From: Lachnospiraceae bacterium | GTDB taxonomy: Bacteria > Bacillota > Clostridia > Lachnospirales > Lachnospiraceae | Length of the DNA: 33,114 nt | Direction of reading: 5' to 3' | Assembly: GCA_900751995.1 (NCBI GenBank) | Contig: CAADTP010000076.1 | Coordinates: forward strand, 1 to 33,114 | Part shown: positions 22,256 to 30,176 of the stretch, in pieces | Layout of the letters: the number at the start of each line of letters is the position of its first letter | How positions within the stretch are numbered: the first letter of the stretch is position 1 | The notes under the pieces: generated by a model | Database searches by the model: none | Told to the model about the DNA's origin: nothing | Seen by the model: only the letters and a program-made list of their open reading frames with translations | Position numbers and translations under genes: made by a program

Positions 22256-23644
22256 TCAGGCGTTTTGTTCTGCAGCTTTCATGACTCCAAGCTCACGTCT
22301 GGCAAAAACAACGGCCAGCACAAATGCAGAGGTATCTGCAATTGGTCCTGCGTACATGACGCCATCGATTCCGAAGAAGACCGGGAAGATGACAATCAGC
22401 GGCAGCAGGAAGAGCACCTGCCTTGTGAGGGACATGATCACACCAAGCCGGGCTTTTCCAATGGAGGTAAAAAAGCCGGCGGACATAGGCTGGATCCCGT
22501 TGGCAAAGGTCATCAGCATGAAGATGCGGAGATATTTTTCTGCAAAATGAAAGTACAGGTCGCTGCCGTTTCCGAAGATGCCTACGATCTGATGCGGGAA
22601 GAACTGGAAGCAGATAAAAAATATGGTTGCGATCACAGTACATAAGGTTACGGAATAGCGGTATGTCTGGCGTACACGGCTGTATTTTTCGGCGCCGTAG
22701 TTAAATCCCCAGATGGGCTGGGAGCCCTGGGAGATTCCGATGCAGATGGCCATAAATACCTGATTGACTTTGGAAATGATCCCTGCACAAGCGATCGGAA
22801 TATCACTTCCGTAAGCGGAGAGTGCTCCGTAATGGCGAAGTGTATTGTTCATGACAATCTGCACTGCAGCAATGGCAACCTGATTGATACAGGATGCCAT
22901 TCCCAGAGAAAAAATGGCAGACAGATTGCGTGCCTTAGGAATCAGCATGGAGTGGTCCAGGTACATTTTCCGGAGTCTGGAAAAATAAAAAATGATCAGA
23001 AGTCCGGATACGATCTGGCCGATCACGGTTGCCCAGGCTGCACCTTTGATGCCCCAGCCGAATCCAAAGATGAAAAGCGGGTCCAGGATGGTGTTGATGG
23101 CGGCACCGGCCAGGATGCAGGTCATGGAATAGGTAGGACTCCTGTCTGCTCGGATCAGGTGGTTGCCGCCTGTGCTTAAAACATAAAAGGGAAGTCCAAT
23201 GGCGGTGATCCCCATGTAATCAATGGCATAGGGCATGACGTCCGGTGTTCCGCCGAAAAAATGAAGAAGTGGCTTCAGGAACAGAAGGACGATGACAGAG
23301 AGTATCGTACCGGAGATTATCAGCGAGGAGAGTCCGGTTCCTGCGATGGAGCTGGCTTTTTTTTCGTTTCCTGCGCCCATTTCCAGGTTGTAATTGGAGG
23401 CGCTGCCGATTCCCAGGAGCAATGCAGCAGCAGTAGAGATAATGGTTACGGGAAATGCGATGTTTGTGGCGGCGTTTCCAAGCATTCCTACGCCCTGTCC
23501 GATAAAGATCTGGTCAACGATATTGTACAGAGCGCTGACTAGCATGCTGATGATGGCGGGAATGGCGAATTTGGCGATCAGGCTGCCTACAGGGGCGGTT
23601 CCCAGAGGGTTTTCGGCCTGGGCAGCATTGGTCTGATTTTTCAA
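22256..23644 (-). CDS. MATE family efflux transporter
   Basis: This 462-residue protein has twelve predicted membrane segments in two similar halves and belongs to the MepA-like branch of the MATE family. The start of the first half reads FAIPAIISMLVSALYNIVDQIFIGQG (discontinuous in type), and the second half has FSLGMASCINQVAIAAVQI. These proteins export drugs, dyes or metabolites with Na+ or H+ exchange, and the substrate cannot be read from sequence. The start is TTG with AAGGAA about 7 nt upstream on the minus strand. The gene stands alone. Confidence 0.93.
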   Translation of the reverse strand: MKNQTNAAQAENPLGTAPVGSLIAKFAIPAIISMLVSALYNIVDQIFIGQGVGMLGNAATNIAFPVTIISTAAALLLGIGSASNYNLEMGAGNEKKASSIAGTGLSSLIISGTILSVIVLLFLKPLLHFFGGTPDVMPYAIDYMGITAIGLPFYVLSTGGNHLIRADRSPTYSMTCILAGAAINTILDPLFIFGFGWGIKGAAWATVIGQIVSGLLIIFYFSRLRKMYLDHSMLIPKARNLSAIFSLGMASCINQVAIAAVQIVMNNTLRHYGALSAYGSDIPIACAGIISKVNQVFMAICIGISQGSQPIWGFNYGAEKYSRVRQTYRYSVTLCTVIATIFFICFQFFPHQIVGIFGNGSDLYFHFAEKYLRIFMLMTFANGIQPMSAGFFTSIGKARLGVIMSLTRQVLFLLPLIVIFPVFFGIDGVMYAGPIADTSAFVLAVVFARRELGVMKAAEQNA

Positions 23645-23761
23645 TGTTTTTTCCTTCTTTCTTGTCTACAGTAGCTGTTTGGTAATGTAATAAGTAAATT
23701 TAAATTTTATAGCAGGGTATTTATTATAGCACTATTGTGAAGGGAGTGTAAGTATAAAAAA

Positions 23762-23790
23762 TTGACCTTTGGTTTTGGATGGGATAAAAT
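23762..23790 (+). promoter_or_regulatory. Promoter of the NUDIX gene
   Basis: TTGACC (23762-23767) and TAAAAT (23785-23790) are separated by 17 bp, 37 bp before the start codon. Confidence 0.65.
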
Positions 23791-23826
23791 GTTTTTAGAA
23801 AAAATTTTCGGGAAGGAGTTTTTCAG

Positions 23827-24438
23827 ATGGGTAAGATCAATAGTGTGAAAAAACTTACAGATAATAAGTTCGTGAATCTTTATGGAGTGGATGCGACCAG
23901 TGTACATGATACGCCGGTTTCTTATTTTGTGGCCTCCAGGGCGAAGAGTGTGGAGGATATGAAGCTTTCTACAGGGGAGAATCATCCGGATGGGGTGATC
24001 ATTTACAGTGTTTATGGAGAGAAGCGGGATAAGGTTGTGCTGATCCGTCAGTATCGGTATACGATCGGCGGGTATATTTATGAGTTTCCGGCGGGGCTTG
24101 TGGAGCCTGGGGAGGATTTCCATGAGGGTGCTGTGCGGGAGATGTTTGAGGAGACCGGGTTGAAGCTGGAGCCGATCAAGGTTGCGGAGGCTTTTGAGAA
24201 GCCTTATTTTACGACGATCGGGATGACGGATGAATCCTGTGCTACGGTTTATGGGTATGCCAGTGGTGAGGTTAGTAAGGCGGCTCAGGAGGATAGTGAG
24301 GAGATCGAGGTTGTGATCGCGGACCGGGATGAGGTCAGGAGGATCCTGAAGGAGGAGAGGGTTGCGATCATGTGTGCTTATATGCTGATGCATTTTCTTG
24401 AGGATGAGGAGGTGTTTGGATTTCTTGGGGAGATTTAA
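23827..24438 (+). CDS. NUDIX hydrolase (ADP-ribose pyrophosphatase-like)
   Basis: This 203-residue protein contains a complete NUDIX box starting at GLVEPGEDFHEGA and ending in REMFEETGL (GX5EX7REXXEEXG). The upstream IRQYRYTIGGYIYEFPAG is typical of ADP-ribose pyrophosphatases. Such enzymes hydrolyse nucleoside diphosphates linked to another group using Mg2+. AAGGAG precedes the ATG. It is followed at once by the palindromic region at 24468-24675. Confidence 0.93.
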   Translation: MGKINSVKKLTDNKFVNLYGVDATSVHDTPVSYFVASRAKSVEDMKLSTGENHPDGVIIYSVYGEKRDKVVLIRQYRYTIGGYIYEFPAGLVEPGEDFHEGAVREMFEETGLKLEPIKVAEAFEKPYFTTIGMTDESCATVYGYASGEVSKAAQEDSEEIEVVIADRDEVRRILKEERVAIMCAYMLMHFLEDEEVFGFLGEI

Positions 24439-24467
24439 ACGGAGGTAGTTATATGGTGGAAGGGGAC

Positions 24468-24675
24468 GCCAGTGAGGGGCTTCTTTCCAGGCTGGGGCTT
24501 CGTCGGGGGCTGGCTTCTAAGGTGCCGGAATTCTGCTAAAAGCGCTTCAAAAAATCTCGAACTCGCGTCAGAAGCCGCTCAAACAGCGAGATTTTTTGAA
24601 GCAACGCAGATTTCCGCCACCTAAGAAGCAGCTCCCCTCCTGCAGAGTCAGCCTGGAAAGAAGCCCCTCACTGGC
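24468..24675. repeat. 208-bp imperfect palindrome between genes
   Basis: The outer 27 bp (24468-24494) pair perfectly with 24649-24675. A middle zone pairs imperfectly, with CTTCTaAGGTGcCGGAA (24514-24530) facing its near-complement at 24611-24628. A perfect inner stem of 16 bp joins 24544-24559 to 24587-24602 around a 27-nt loop. The stretch has no credible protein. It could be a non-autonomous mobile element, a large RNA hairpin or a cruciform site. No target-site duplication is obvious. Confidence 0.85.
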
Positions 24676-24752
24676 TGTGCGTTGGCCGTGAGACGTGTTA
24701 AATCTCGTGGGGAGTGTTGCTAGTGGGGTGGTATGACGGGAGTTGGATGAGC

Positions 24753-24773
24753 CATCGGCGCTGCGCTGGATGG
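24753..24773 (+). repeat. Direct repeat copy 1 (21 bp)
   Basis: This 21-bp sequence beginning CATCGGCGCTGCGCTGG is repeated exactly at 24822-24842, 69 bp downstream. It lies in a GC-rich noncoding stretch. Confidence 0.85.
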
Positions 24774-24821
24774 CTGGGAGGAAAGGCTGAGATTCCCTGT
24801 GGCTTGAAGAGGGGAATGGGT

Positions 24822-24842
24822 CATCGGCGCTGCGCTGGATGG
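24822..24842 (+). repeat. Direct repeat copy 2 (21 bp)
   Basis: An exact copy of 24753-24773. A weak inverted pair, ATTCCC/GGGAAT, lies between the two copies, and the terminator at 24848-24884 follows. Confidence 0.85.
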
Positions 24843-24847
24843 ATGAG

Positions 24848-24884
24848 AAAAACGGGGAATCTGCGGTTGCGGATTCCCCGTTTT
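24848..24884 (-). terminator. Intrinsic terminator of the 173-residue protein gene
   Basis: AAAACGGGGAATC (24849-24861) pairs perfectly with GATTCCCCGTTTT (24872-24884). Read on the minus strand the stem is followed by a T run. The TTTT on the plus side means it may work in both directions. Confidence 0.88.
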
Positions 24885-24886
24885 GG

Positions 24887-25408
24887 TCAGAGCTCTGTGA
24901 GTTTTCCCAGGTCTTTGTTGTATTTGCAGTATTTGCCGTTTTCGGAGATAAATGGCTGGTAGGTGTCGGTACGGTTGTCTTTGACGTAGACGATTCCGGT
25001 GGCGATCATTTCTACCAGGGAGAAGCGTTTGCTTAAGCTGGAGATCCAGCGGTAGGTTTTTTCGTTGCCGGAGTCTGCCATGAGGAGGTTGTAGCCGCCT
25101 GGGCAGGCTTCCAGGGTGAAGTAGACTTTCTGGGACCCGATGGAGGTGTTGAAGACCTGGCCGGTGATGTAGGTGGAGAAGTTGGTTTCTACAAATTGGC
25201 GGAAGGTGTAGAGATCGTAGATTACACCGGTGGTCTCATCTTTGATCTTGTCGCCGCGTTCGATGCGGGCTTTCAGGAGCTTGAGGACTTCGATGGTCCA
25301 ATTGATGAAGGAGATGCTGCTGTAGGTCATGCTTTCCTGAAGTTGATCGACCAGCTGTTTTGACAGGATGTTGGATTTTGATGCTTCATTAAAAAGTTCT
25401 TCGTTCAT
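24887..25408 (-). CDS. Uncharacterised protein, 173 residues
   Basis: I do not recognise a family. The protein is soluble, with no signal or membrane segment. It has a helical N-terminal half (about 1-60, rich in Leu/Glu/Lys) and a beta-rich C-terminal half with GSQKVYFTLEACPGGYNLLM and repeated aromatic residues. The gene is very likely real: TGGAGGG lies 7 nt before the ATG on the minus strand, a good promoter (25466-25494) is in front and a perfect terminator behind. It stands alone. Confidence 0.8.
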   Translation of the reverse strand: MNEELFNEASKSNILSKQLVDQLQESMTYSSISFINWTIEVLKLLKARIERGDKIKDETTGVIYDLYTFRQFVETNFSTYITGQVFNTSIGSQKVYFTLEACPGGYNLLMADSGNEKTYRWISSLSKRFSLVEMIATGIVYVKDNRTDTYQPFISENGKYCKYNKDLGKLTEL

Positions 25409-25465
25409 AAGGTTCCCTCCAGTGTTGGATTTTTATATGGTTTTCGCTCTTTTTTTGTATCTTTT

Positions 25466-25494
25466 ATTATAAGTCTGAATTGTATATAAAGCAA
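25466..25494 (-). promoter_or_regulatory. Promoter of the 173-residue protein gene
   Basis: On the minus strand TTGCTT (25494-25489) and TATAAT (25471-25466) are separated by 17 bp. The rest of 25409-25687 is AT-rich and I see nothing else in it. Confidence 0.65.
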
Positions 25495-25687
25495 TAAAAA
25501 ATGCGTAAAATACAAAGATAATTATTGAAAAATGATATATAATTAACGAGTACGTTTTGATAATATCAGTGTTTTTGGCAGCTTGTTTAAAAATGGATTG
25601 TAAACATCCAGTTAATTTGAATAAGTATAAGTAAGAGTTTTACCAAATATTGCCATTTTATTGATAAAATTTTGTTGTATATCTCCC

Positions 25688-25718
25688 TTGACATAAAGCC
25701 TTCCTCCGGGTGTATCAT
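25688..25718 (+). promoter_or_regulatory. Promoter candidate for cfa
   Basis: A perfect TTGACA (25688-25693) is followed at 19 bp by TATCAT (25713-25718). The spacing is longer than ideal. Confidence 0.5.
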
Positions 25719-25746
25719 AGTGCTGTGTTAAAGGAGGTAGACTATT

Positions 25747-26931
25747 ATGTTTGAGACATTACAGGAGAAGACGGAAGAGAAAGCAATGGTGCAGTTCCTT
25801 GAACGCTTTACAGATTATCCATTTCTGGTAAAGTTCAAGAATTCCGAGTATCACATCGGAGAGGGTGAACCTACATTTACGGTGAATTTTAAGAAAGCAA
25901 TTCCTCTGGCGGATCTGATGAAGAGCACATCCCTTGCACTGGGTGAGGCGTATATGCGTGGGGATCTGGATATCGAGGGAAATCTTTATGAAGCGCTGGA
26001 TCATTTTCTGGGTCAGATGGGAAAATTTTCTACCAATGAATCTGCTCTGAAAAAGATCATGTTCAGTTCAACATCAAAGAAGAACCAGGAAAAGGAAGTG
26101 ACCAGCCATTATGATATTGGAAATGACTTTTATAAACTTTGGCTGGATGAGACTATGAGTTATTCCTGTGGGTATTTTATCCATGAGGATGATACGTTGT
26201 ATCAGGCACAGGTAAATAAAGTTGATTATATCCTTAAAAAATTACATCTGGAAGAGGGTATGAGTCTTTTGGATATCGGCTGCGGCTGGGGCTTTCTGCT
26301 GATCGAGGCAGCTAAGAAATATAAGGTTCATGGTACCGGTATCACCTTAAGTCATGAACAGTATGCAGAATTTCAGAGACGGATCAAGGATCAGGGTCTG
26401 GAAGATTATCTTACGGTAGAGCTGATGGATTACCGTGATCTGCCGAAGAAGGAGTATCAGTTTGACCGTGTTGTCAGTGTCGGTATGCTGGAGCATGTTG
26501 GACGTGATAATTATCAGCTGTTTCTTGATTGTGTGGAAAAGGTTCTGAAGCCGGGCGGACTGTTTCTGCTTCACTTTATCAGTGCTCTGAAGGAGCATCC
26601 GGGTGACCCGTGGGTCAAGAAATATATTTTCCCAGGCGGAACTGTTCCGAGCTTACGTGAGATCCTGAACCATATGGCAGAGGACAATTTCCATACCCTG
26701 GATATCGAAAATCTCCGTCTGCATTACAATAAGACATTGCTTCACTGGGAAAAGAATTTCCGGGACAATATTGAAAAAGAAAAGACTATGTTTGACGAAG
26801 AGTTCCTGCGTATGTGGGATCTGTACCTGTCAGCATGTGCGGCAACCTTCCACAACGGAATTATCGATCTTCACCAGATTCTTATGACCAAGGGTGTGAA
26901 TAATGATCTGCCGATGACACGCTGGTATTGA
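25747..26931 (+). CDS. cfa: Cyclopropane-fatty-acyl-phospholipid synthase
   Basis: This 394-residue SAM-dependent enzyme adds a methylene bridge to unsaturated acyl chains of membrane phospholipids. The SAM-binding LLDIGCGWG lies near residue 172. Residues that match the active site and bicarbonate-binding positions of the E. coli enzyme are visible: the Cys in YSCGYF, Glu in MLEHVG, His and Ile in LHFIS, and the Tyr in HYNKTLLHW. The N-terminal lipid-binding domain (about 1-110) is present. AAAGGAGGT precedes the ATG. It is monocistronic. Membrane cyclopropanation commonly protects against acid and other stress. Confidence 0.95.
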   Translation: MFETLQEKTEEKAMVQFLERFTDYPFLVKFKNSEYHIGEGEPTFTVNFKKAIPLADLMKSTSLALGEAYMRGDLDIEGNLYEALDHFLGQMGKFSTNESALKKIMFSSTSKKNQEKEVTSHYDIGNDFYKLWLDETMSYSCGYFIHEDDTLYQAQVNKVDYILKKLHLEEGMSLLDIGCGWGFLLIEAAKKYKVHGTGITLSHEQYAEFQRRIKDQGLEDYLTVELMDYRDLPKKEYQFDRVVSVGMLEHVGRDNYQLFLDCVEKVLKPGGLFLLHFISALKEHPGDPWVKKYIFPGGTVPSLREILNHMAEDNFHTLDIENLRLHYNKTLLHWEKNFRDNIEKEKTMFDEEFLRMWDLYLSACAATFHNGIIDLHQILMTKGVNNDLPMTRWY

Positions 26932-27002
26932 TAAAAGCCTTTACAAACCTGCCGGAAAGGAATATCATACTTCTATAAAACTATTTATTAAAGCGTATAA
27001 GG

Positions 27003-27059
27003 AGCCTGTGGATTCAGCATATGAGTACAGAAATGCTGAATCCGCAGGCTTTGTTTTTT
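27003..27059 (+). terminator. Intrinsic terminator of cfa
   Basis: Arms 27003-27020 and 27033-27050 pair over 18 bp with one G-U pair, followed by TTGTTTTTT. Confidence 0.93.
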
Positions 27060-27155
27060 AACCGATAAACCGCGAAGGAGTTATTCGGTCATGAGCAAGT
27101 AGCGAAGCGTATTGCGAATATTCGCTTGACTATTCCGTTTACCGATAATTATGGA
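27060..27155. repeat. REP-like imperfect inverted repeat
   Basis: ACCGATAAACCG (27060-27071) faces CCGTTTACCGAT about 75 bp away, with inner CAAG/CTTG and CGAA/TTCG pairs and a short GCGAATATTCGC palindrome. It lies between the cfa terminator and the next promoter and resembles dispersed intergenic repeats of clostridial genomes. Confidence 0.5.
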
Positions 27156-27213
27156 ATGTGCATAAAAACAAAGCTGCAAACTTGTTCAATAAGCAGAATC
27201 ATAGAAAACTATC

Positions 27214-27242
27214 TTGACAGATCAGGAGAAAAGAATAATAAT
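27214..27242 (+). promoter_or_regulatory. Promoter of the zinc-dependent dehydrogenase
   Basis: TTGACA (27214-27219) and AATAAT (27237-27242) are separated by 17 bp. Confidence 0.75.
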
Positions 27243-27312
27243 GTAATTACTTTAATAAAATAATTAATAAAAGATGATATACAATAGAAAGAAATTAAAG
27301 GAGGAGAATAAG

Positions 27313-28341
27313 ATGCTTCAGCAGGTAATGACAAATCCAGGAGAGATTATTTTCAGAGAGGTTCCAGTTCCGGAAGTGGGAGATGACCAGGTTCTGGTTA
27401 AGATCATGAACATTGGTATCTGCGGATCAGATATCCACGTATATCACGGTAAGCATCCTTTTACAAAATATCCGGTAACACAGGGACACGAAGTATCCGG
27501 TGAGATCACGGGACTTGGAAAGAATGTGACAGGTTTTAAGGTTGGCCAGAAAGTAACCATCGAGCCTCAGGTATACTGCGGACACTGTTATCCATGCCGC
27601 CATGGAAAATATAATCTCTGCGAGGAACTGAAGGTTATGGGCTTCCAGACAACAGGAACAGCTTCTGAATTCTTTGCAGTAGATGCATCTAAGGTAACAC
27701 CGATCCCGGAAGAGATGTCTTACGAGGAAGGTGCAATGATCGAGCCGCTGGCAGTTGCAGTCCATGCAGTGAAGCAGATGGGCGATGTAAAAGGGATGAA
27801 CATCACAGTGATCGGTGCAGGTCCCATCGGAAATCTTGTTGCGCAGACAGCCAAAGGAATGGGGGCAGCCAGGGTTATGATCACGGATGTCAGTGACCTT
27901 CGTCTTGCAAAAGCAAAAGAGTGCGGCATTGATATCTGTGTAAACACAAAGGAGAAAAATTTCGGAGAGGCACTGGTAGAGGCGTTTGGTCCGGATAAGG
28001 CAGATGTGATCTATGACTGTGCCGGAAATAACATCACCATGGGACAGGCCATCCAGTATGCGAGAAAAGGCAGCGTGATCGTACTGGTAGCGGTATTTGC
28101 AGATATGGCAACCGTTGACCTTGCTGTTGCCAATGACCACGAGCTGGATATCAAGAGTACTATGATGTACCGTCATGATGATTATGTAGATGCCATTGAT
28201 CTTGTAAATGCGGGAAAGGTTCATTTAAAGCCGCTGATCTCAAAGACATTTAAGTTCGCAGATTATCTGAAGGCTTATCAGTATATTGATGAGAACCGTG
28301 AGACAACCATGAAGGTTATCATCAATGTGCAGGAGAAATAA
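27313..28341 (+). CDS. Zinc-dependent medium-chain alcohol/polyol dehydrogenase
   Basis: This 342-residue member of the medium-chain dehydrogenase family oxidises or reduces alcohols with NAD(P). The catalytic zinc ligands C37 (ICGSD), H59 and E60 (GHEVSG) are present, as are the structural zinc site CGHCYPCRHGKYNLC and the cofactor motif GAGPIGN. The style is close to sorbitol, threonine or butanediol dehydrogenases, and the substrate cannot be fixed from sequence. ATG 27313 was chosen because AAAGGAGG lies upstream. It is a single gene with its own promoter and terminator. Confidence 0.9.
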   Translation: MLQQVMTNPGEIIFREVPVPEVGDDQVLVKIMNIGICGSDIHVYHGKHPFTKYPVTQGHEVSGEITGLGKNVTGFKVGQKVTIEPQVYCGHCYPCRHGKYNLCEELKVMGFQTTGTASEFFAVDASKVTPIPEEMSYEEGAMIEPLAVAVHAVKQMGDVKGMNITVIGAGPIGNLVAQTAKGMGAARVMITDVSDLRLAKAKECGIDICVNTKEKNFGEALVEAFGPDKADVIYDCAGNNITMGQAIQYARKGSVIVLVAVFADMATVDLAVANDHELDIKSTMMYRHDDYVDAIDLVNAGKVHLKPLISKTFKFADYLKAYQYIDENRETTMKVIINVQEK

Positions 28342-28370
28342 TTTCTGAAGATTATAAGTGATATAAGAAA

Positions 28371-28402
28371 AACTCCCGGATGTTTGGCTGTCCGGGAGTT
28401 TT
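28371..28402 (+). terminator. Intrinsic terminator of the dehydrogenase gene
   Basis: AACTCCCGGA (28371-28380) pairs perfectly with TCCGGGAGTT (28391-28400), with four T in the tail. Confidence 0.85.
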
Positions 28403-28603
28403 CAGATGGTGGCGGTGTCAGATTATGGGAGAATTTTTGGAACAGTTTTGAGTGATTTGTTTATTGATGTGTGGTATGGTTATTATATCTTATAGGATTC
28501 TTGTCTGTATGGACATTCTGAAAGCTTCGTATTCTGGAGCGTTTTCCATTTTAAGTTACTGTAGAGTTCGTAAAAATACGTTTTATGGGGTTTTTATGTT
28601 TTG

Positions 28604-28738
28604 ATGATGTGGTATAATTTGTATATACCGGTGGGAGTGATCAATCGTTTGTTTTTGGATGGACGGTCGGATGAAGTGCAGCGTGTGATGACGGATGTAA
28701 AATGGCGTCAGAAGCTGTATGATGAGTATGAACTGTAA
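28604..28738 (+). pseudogene. Possible C-terminal gene remnant
   Basis: An open frame ending in TAA at 28736-28738 reads like real protein at its end (INRLFLDGRSDEV, then VMTDVKWRQKLYDEYEL). It has no convincing start or ribosome site, and an extended -10 box (TGgTATAAT, 28610-28618) lies within it. Endings of this kind occur in Rpn/PD-(D/E)XK-type proteins of related bacteria, but that is from memory only. It may instead be a very short gene of about 29-34 codons. The rest of 28403-28771 shows nothing else I can support. Confidence 0.3.
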
Positions 28739-28771
28739 CAAGTGATATGAGTATGACGAGGAGAAAATAGC

Positions 28772-29269
28772 ATGGAGAATATTTTTCACAGAGTAAGTAT
28801 CCGTAAATATGAAGATAAACCCGTAGAGAAGGAAAAGATCCTTCAGATCCTGAAAGCAGGTATGCAGGCGCCAAGCGCATGCAATCAGCAGCCGTGGGAA
28901 TTTTATGTTGTGACAGATAAGGAGAAGATCCTGGAGCTTTCCAAAGCCACTCCCTATTCAGGATGTGCAGCAGGGGCGCCGGCTGTGATCGTTCCGGTAT
29001 ATCGGAAAGAGGGATTGCCTGTGCAGGATATGGCACAGATCGACATGTCTATCGCACAGGAGAATATCTGGCTGGAAACGGATGCACTGGGACTTGGCGG
29101 CGTGTGGATCGGAATTGCACCGTTTGAGGATCGCATGGCACTGGTCCATGATATCCTGCAGCTTCCTGAGAATGTGGAGGTATTTTCTCTTTTTGCCCTG
29201 GGGTACCCGGCAGAGAGCAGAATGCAGCAGGATCGTTTTGATAAAAGCAGGATCCACTTTGTAGAATAA
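28772..29269 (+). CDS. Nitroreductase family protein
   Basis: This 165-residue flavoenzyme belongs to the FMN-dependent nitroreductase family. The opening FHRVSIRKYEDKPV and APSACNQQPWEF bind FMN phosphate and isoalloxazine in relatives, and a glycine-rich LGLGGVWIG lies near residue 110. It reduces nitro compounds or quinones with NAD(P)H, and the physiological substrate is unknown. It is short for the family but complete. GAGGAG precedes the ATG. Confidence 0.9.
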   Translation: MENIFHRVSIRKYEDKPVEKEKILQILKAGMQAPSACNQQPWEFYVVTDKEKILELSKATPYSGCAAGAPAVIVPVYRKEGLPVQDMAQIDMSIAQENIWLETDALGLGGVWIGIAPFEDRMALVHDILQLPENVEVFSLFALGYPAESRMQQDRFDKSRIHFVE

Positions 29270-29446
29270 AAAAAGCCTTCTTTGAGGAAGATAACATCCG
29301 GAAACAGAAGAAGTCTGAATGTAGTGAAAAATACCAATAAATCCTCTGAAAATTTGTGCAGAACGCATTTTGCATGATTGGGATTTTTACGATAAAATGT
29401 AAGTATAAGAACTGAAAAACTGCATTAAATGAAAGAGGTGAAGGGT

Positions 29447-29668
29447 ATGAAGGAATATGAGATCATTATTGAAACCATTAATCCCTGCGGCGGCGATCAT
29501 CATTCTCAGCAGGAGATCATTGAAGCAAATATCGAGAGCCCGGAAGCTTTCGTAAAAGAAAAAGGAAGATTTCCGATCATTGATAAGATCGAGAATCCCG
29601 ATGGCGGAGTCGTGATCGTAACCGGTGACGGAAAAGGATACATGGTAAGATATACATTTTCTGAATAA
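29447..29668 (+). CDS. Small uncharacterised protein, 73 residues
   Basis: I do not recognise this protein. It is acidic and soluble, with a small mixed alpha/beta pattern (EYEIIIETINPCGGDHH, then a helix, then VVIVTGDGKGYMVRYTF). An NPCGGDHH segment could bind metal. ATG 29447 is preferred over 29429 because AGAGGTG lies 6 nt upstream, and a good terminator follows. Coding is likely and the function unknown. Confidence 0.7.
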   Translation: MKEYEIIIETINPCGGDHHSQQEIIEANIESPEAFVKEKGRFPIIDKIENPDGGVVIVTGDGKGYMVRYTFSE

Positions 29669-29677
29669 TGGATAATG

Positions 29678-29752
29678 CGGCGTATGTGACGGAAAACGGA
29701 TCGTAAAGCAGAGCTGGGATCAGATCTGGCTTCGTTACATACGCCGTGTTTT
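29678..29752 (+). terminator. Terminator-like hairpin after the small gene
   Basis: CGGCGTATGTGACG (29678-29691) pairs with CGTTACATACGCCG (29733-29746) over 14 bp with one G-U pair. The tail is TGTTTTGG. Confidence 0.7.
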
Positions 29753-29868
29753 GGCTTTTACCTAAAAAATGCATAAAAAAACATATGCGAATTTGTAAAA
29801 TATGTATAAATTATTTGTTGAAATTTTATAAAAAAAGGAGTAAAACATTAGATAAATAAAAAAGAGAA

Positions 29869-30140
29869 ATGCATGGAACAGGACAGACCACAAAAAGCAG
29901 GCCGGATCACAGAGAGCCGCAGGCTGGTGAGAAGCGGCAGAAGGTATTTTGTGATATCACCTGGGAGCATCCCGCTGAATAGAAAGGTTAAGTAAGCCGG
30001 GACGTAGTCTTCACGTTACAGAAGAGGCTGTTTGAAGAGACAGTATTAAGTGGTTATATTTAGTGATAAATATGAGAATACAGAGTGGTACCACGGAACA
30101 TTCCGCCTTTGTTATCCGAAAGGATAGCAGGGGCTTTTTT
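29869..30140 (+). ncRNA. T-box leader upstream of the CstA-family gene
   Basis: The stem I landmarks are present: GGAACAGGACAGA, AGAGAGCCG, GGCTGGTGAGA and CACCTGGGAGC. The antiterminator T-box sequence GAGTGGTACCACGG (30083-30096) is followed by a terminator pairing 30105-30117 with 30122-30134 around GAAA, then six T. An uncharged tRNA would pair with the specifier codon and let transcription continue. By position after TTTTGTG and before ACC, the specifier is best read as ATC (29956-29958, isoleucine), but a neighbouring triplet is possible. The region 29753-29868 is AT-rich and I see no clear gene. Confidence 0.93.
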
Positions 30141-30176
30141 AATATATAAAAATACAAAGGAAAGAGAGTTGATATT

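Noticed and set aside
22197..23542. Several plus-strand open frames
   Set aside because: They are shadows of the MATE gene on the minus strand.
24714..24962. 82-codon open frame
   Set aside because: It crosses both 21-bp direct repeats and a terminator and runs into an opposite-strand gene without any ribosome site.
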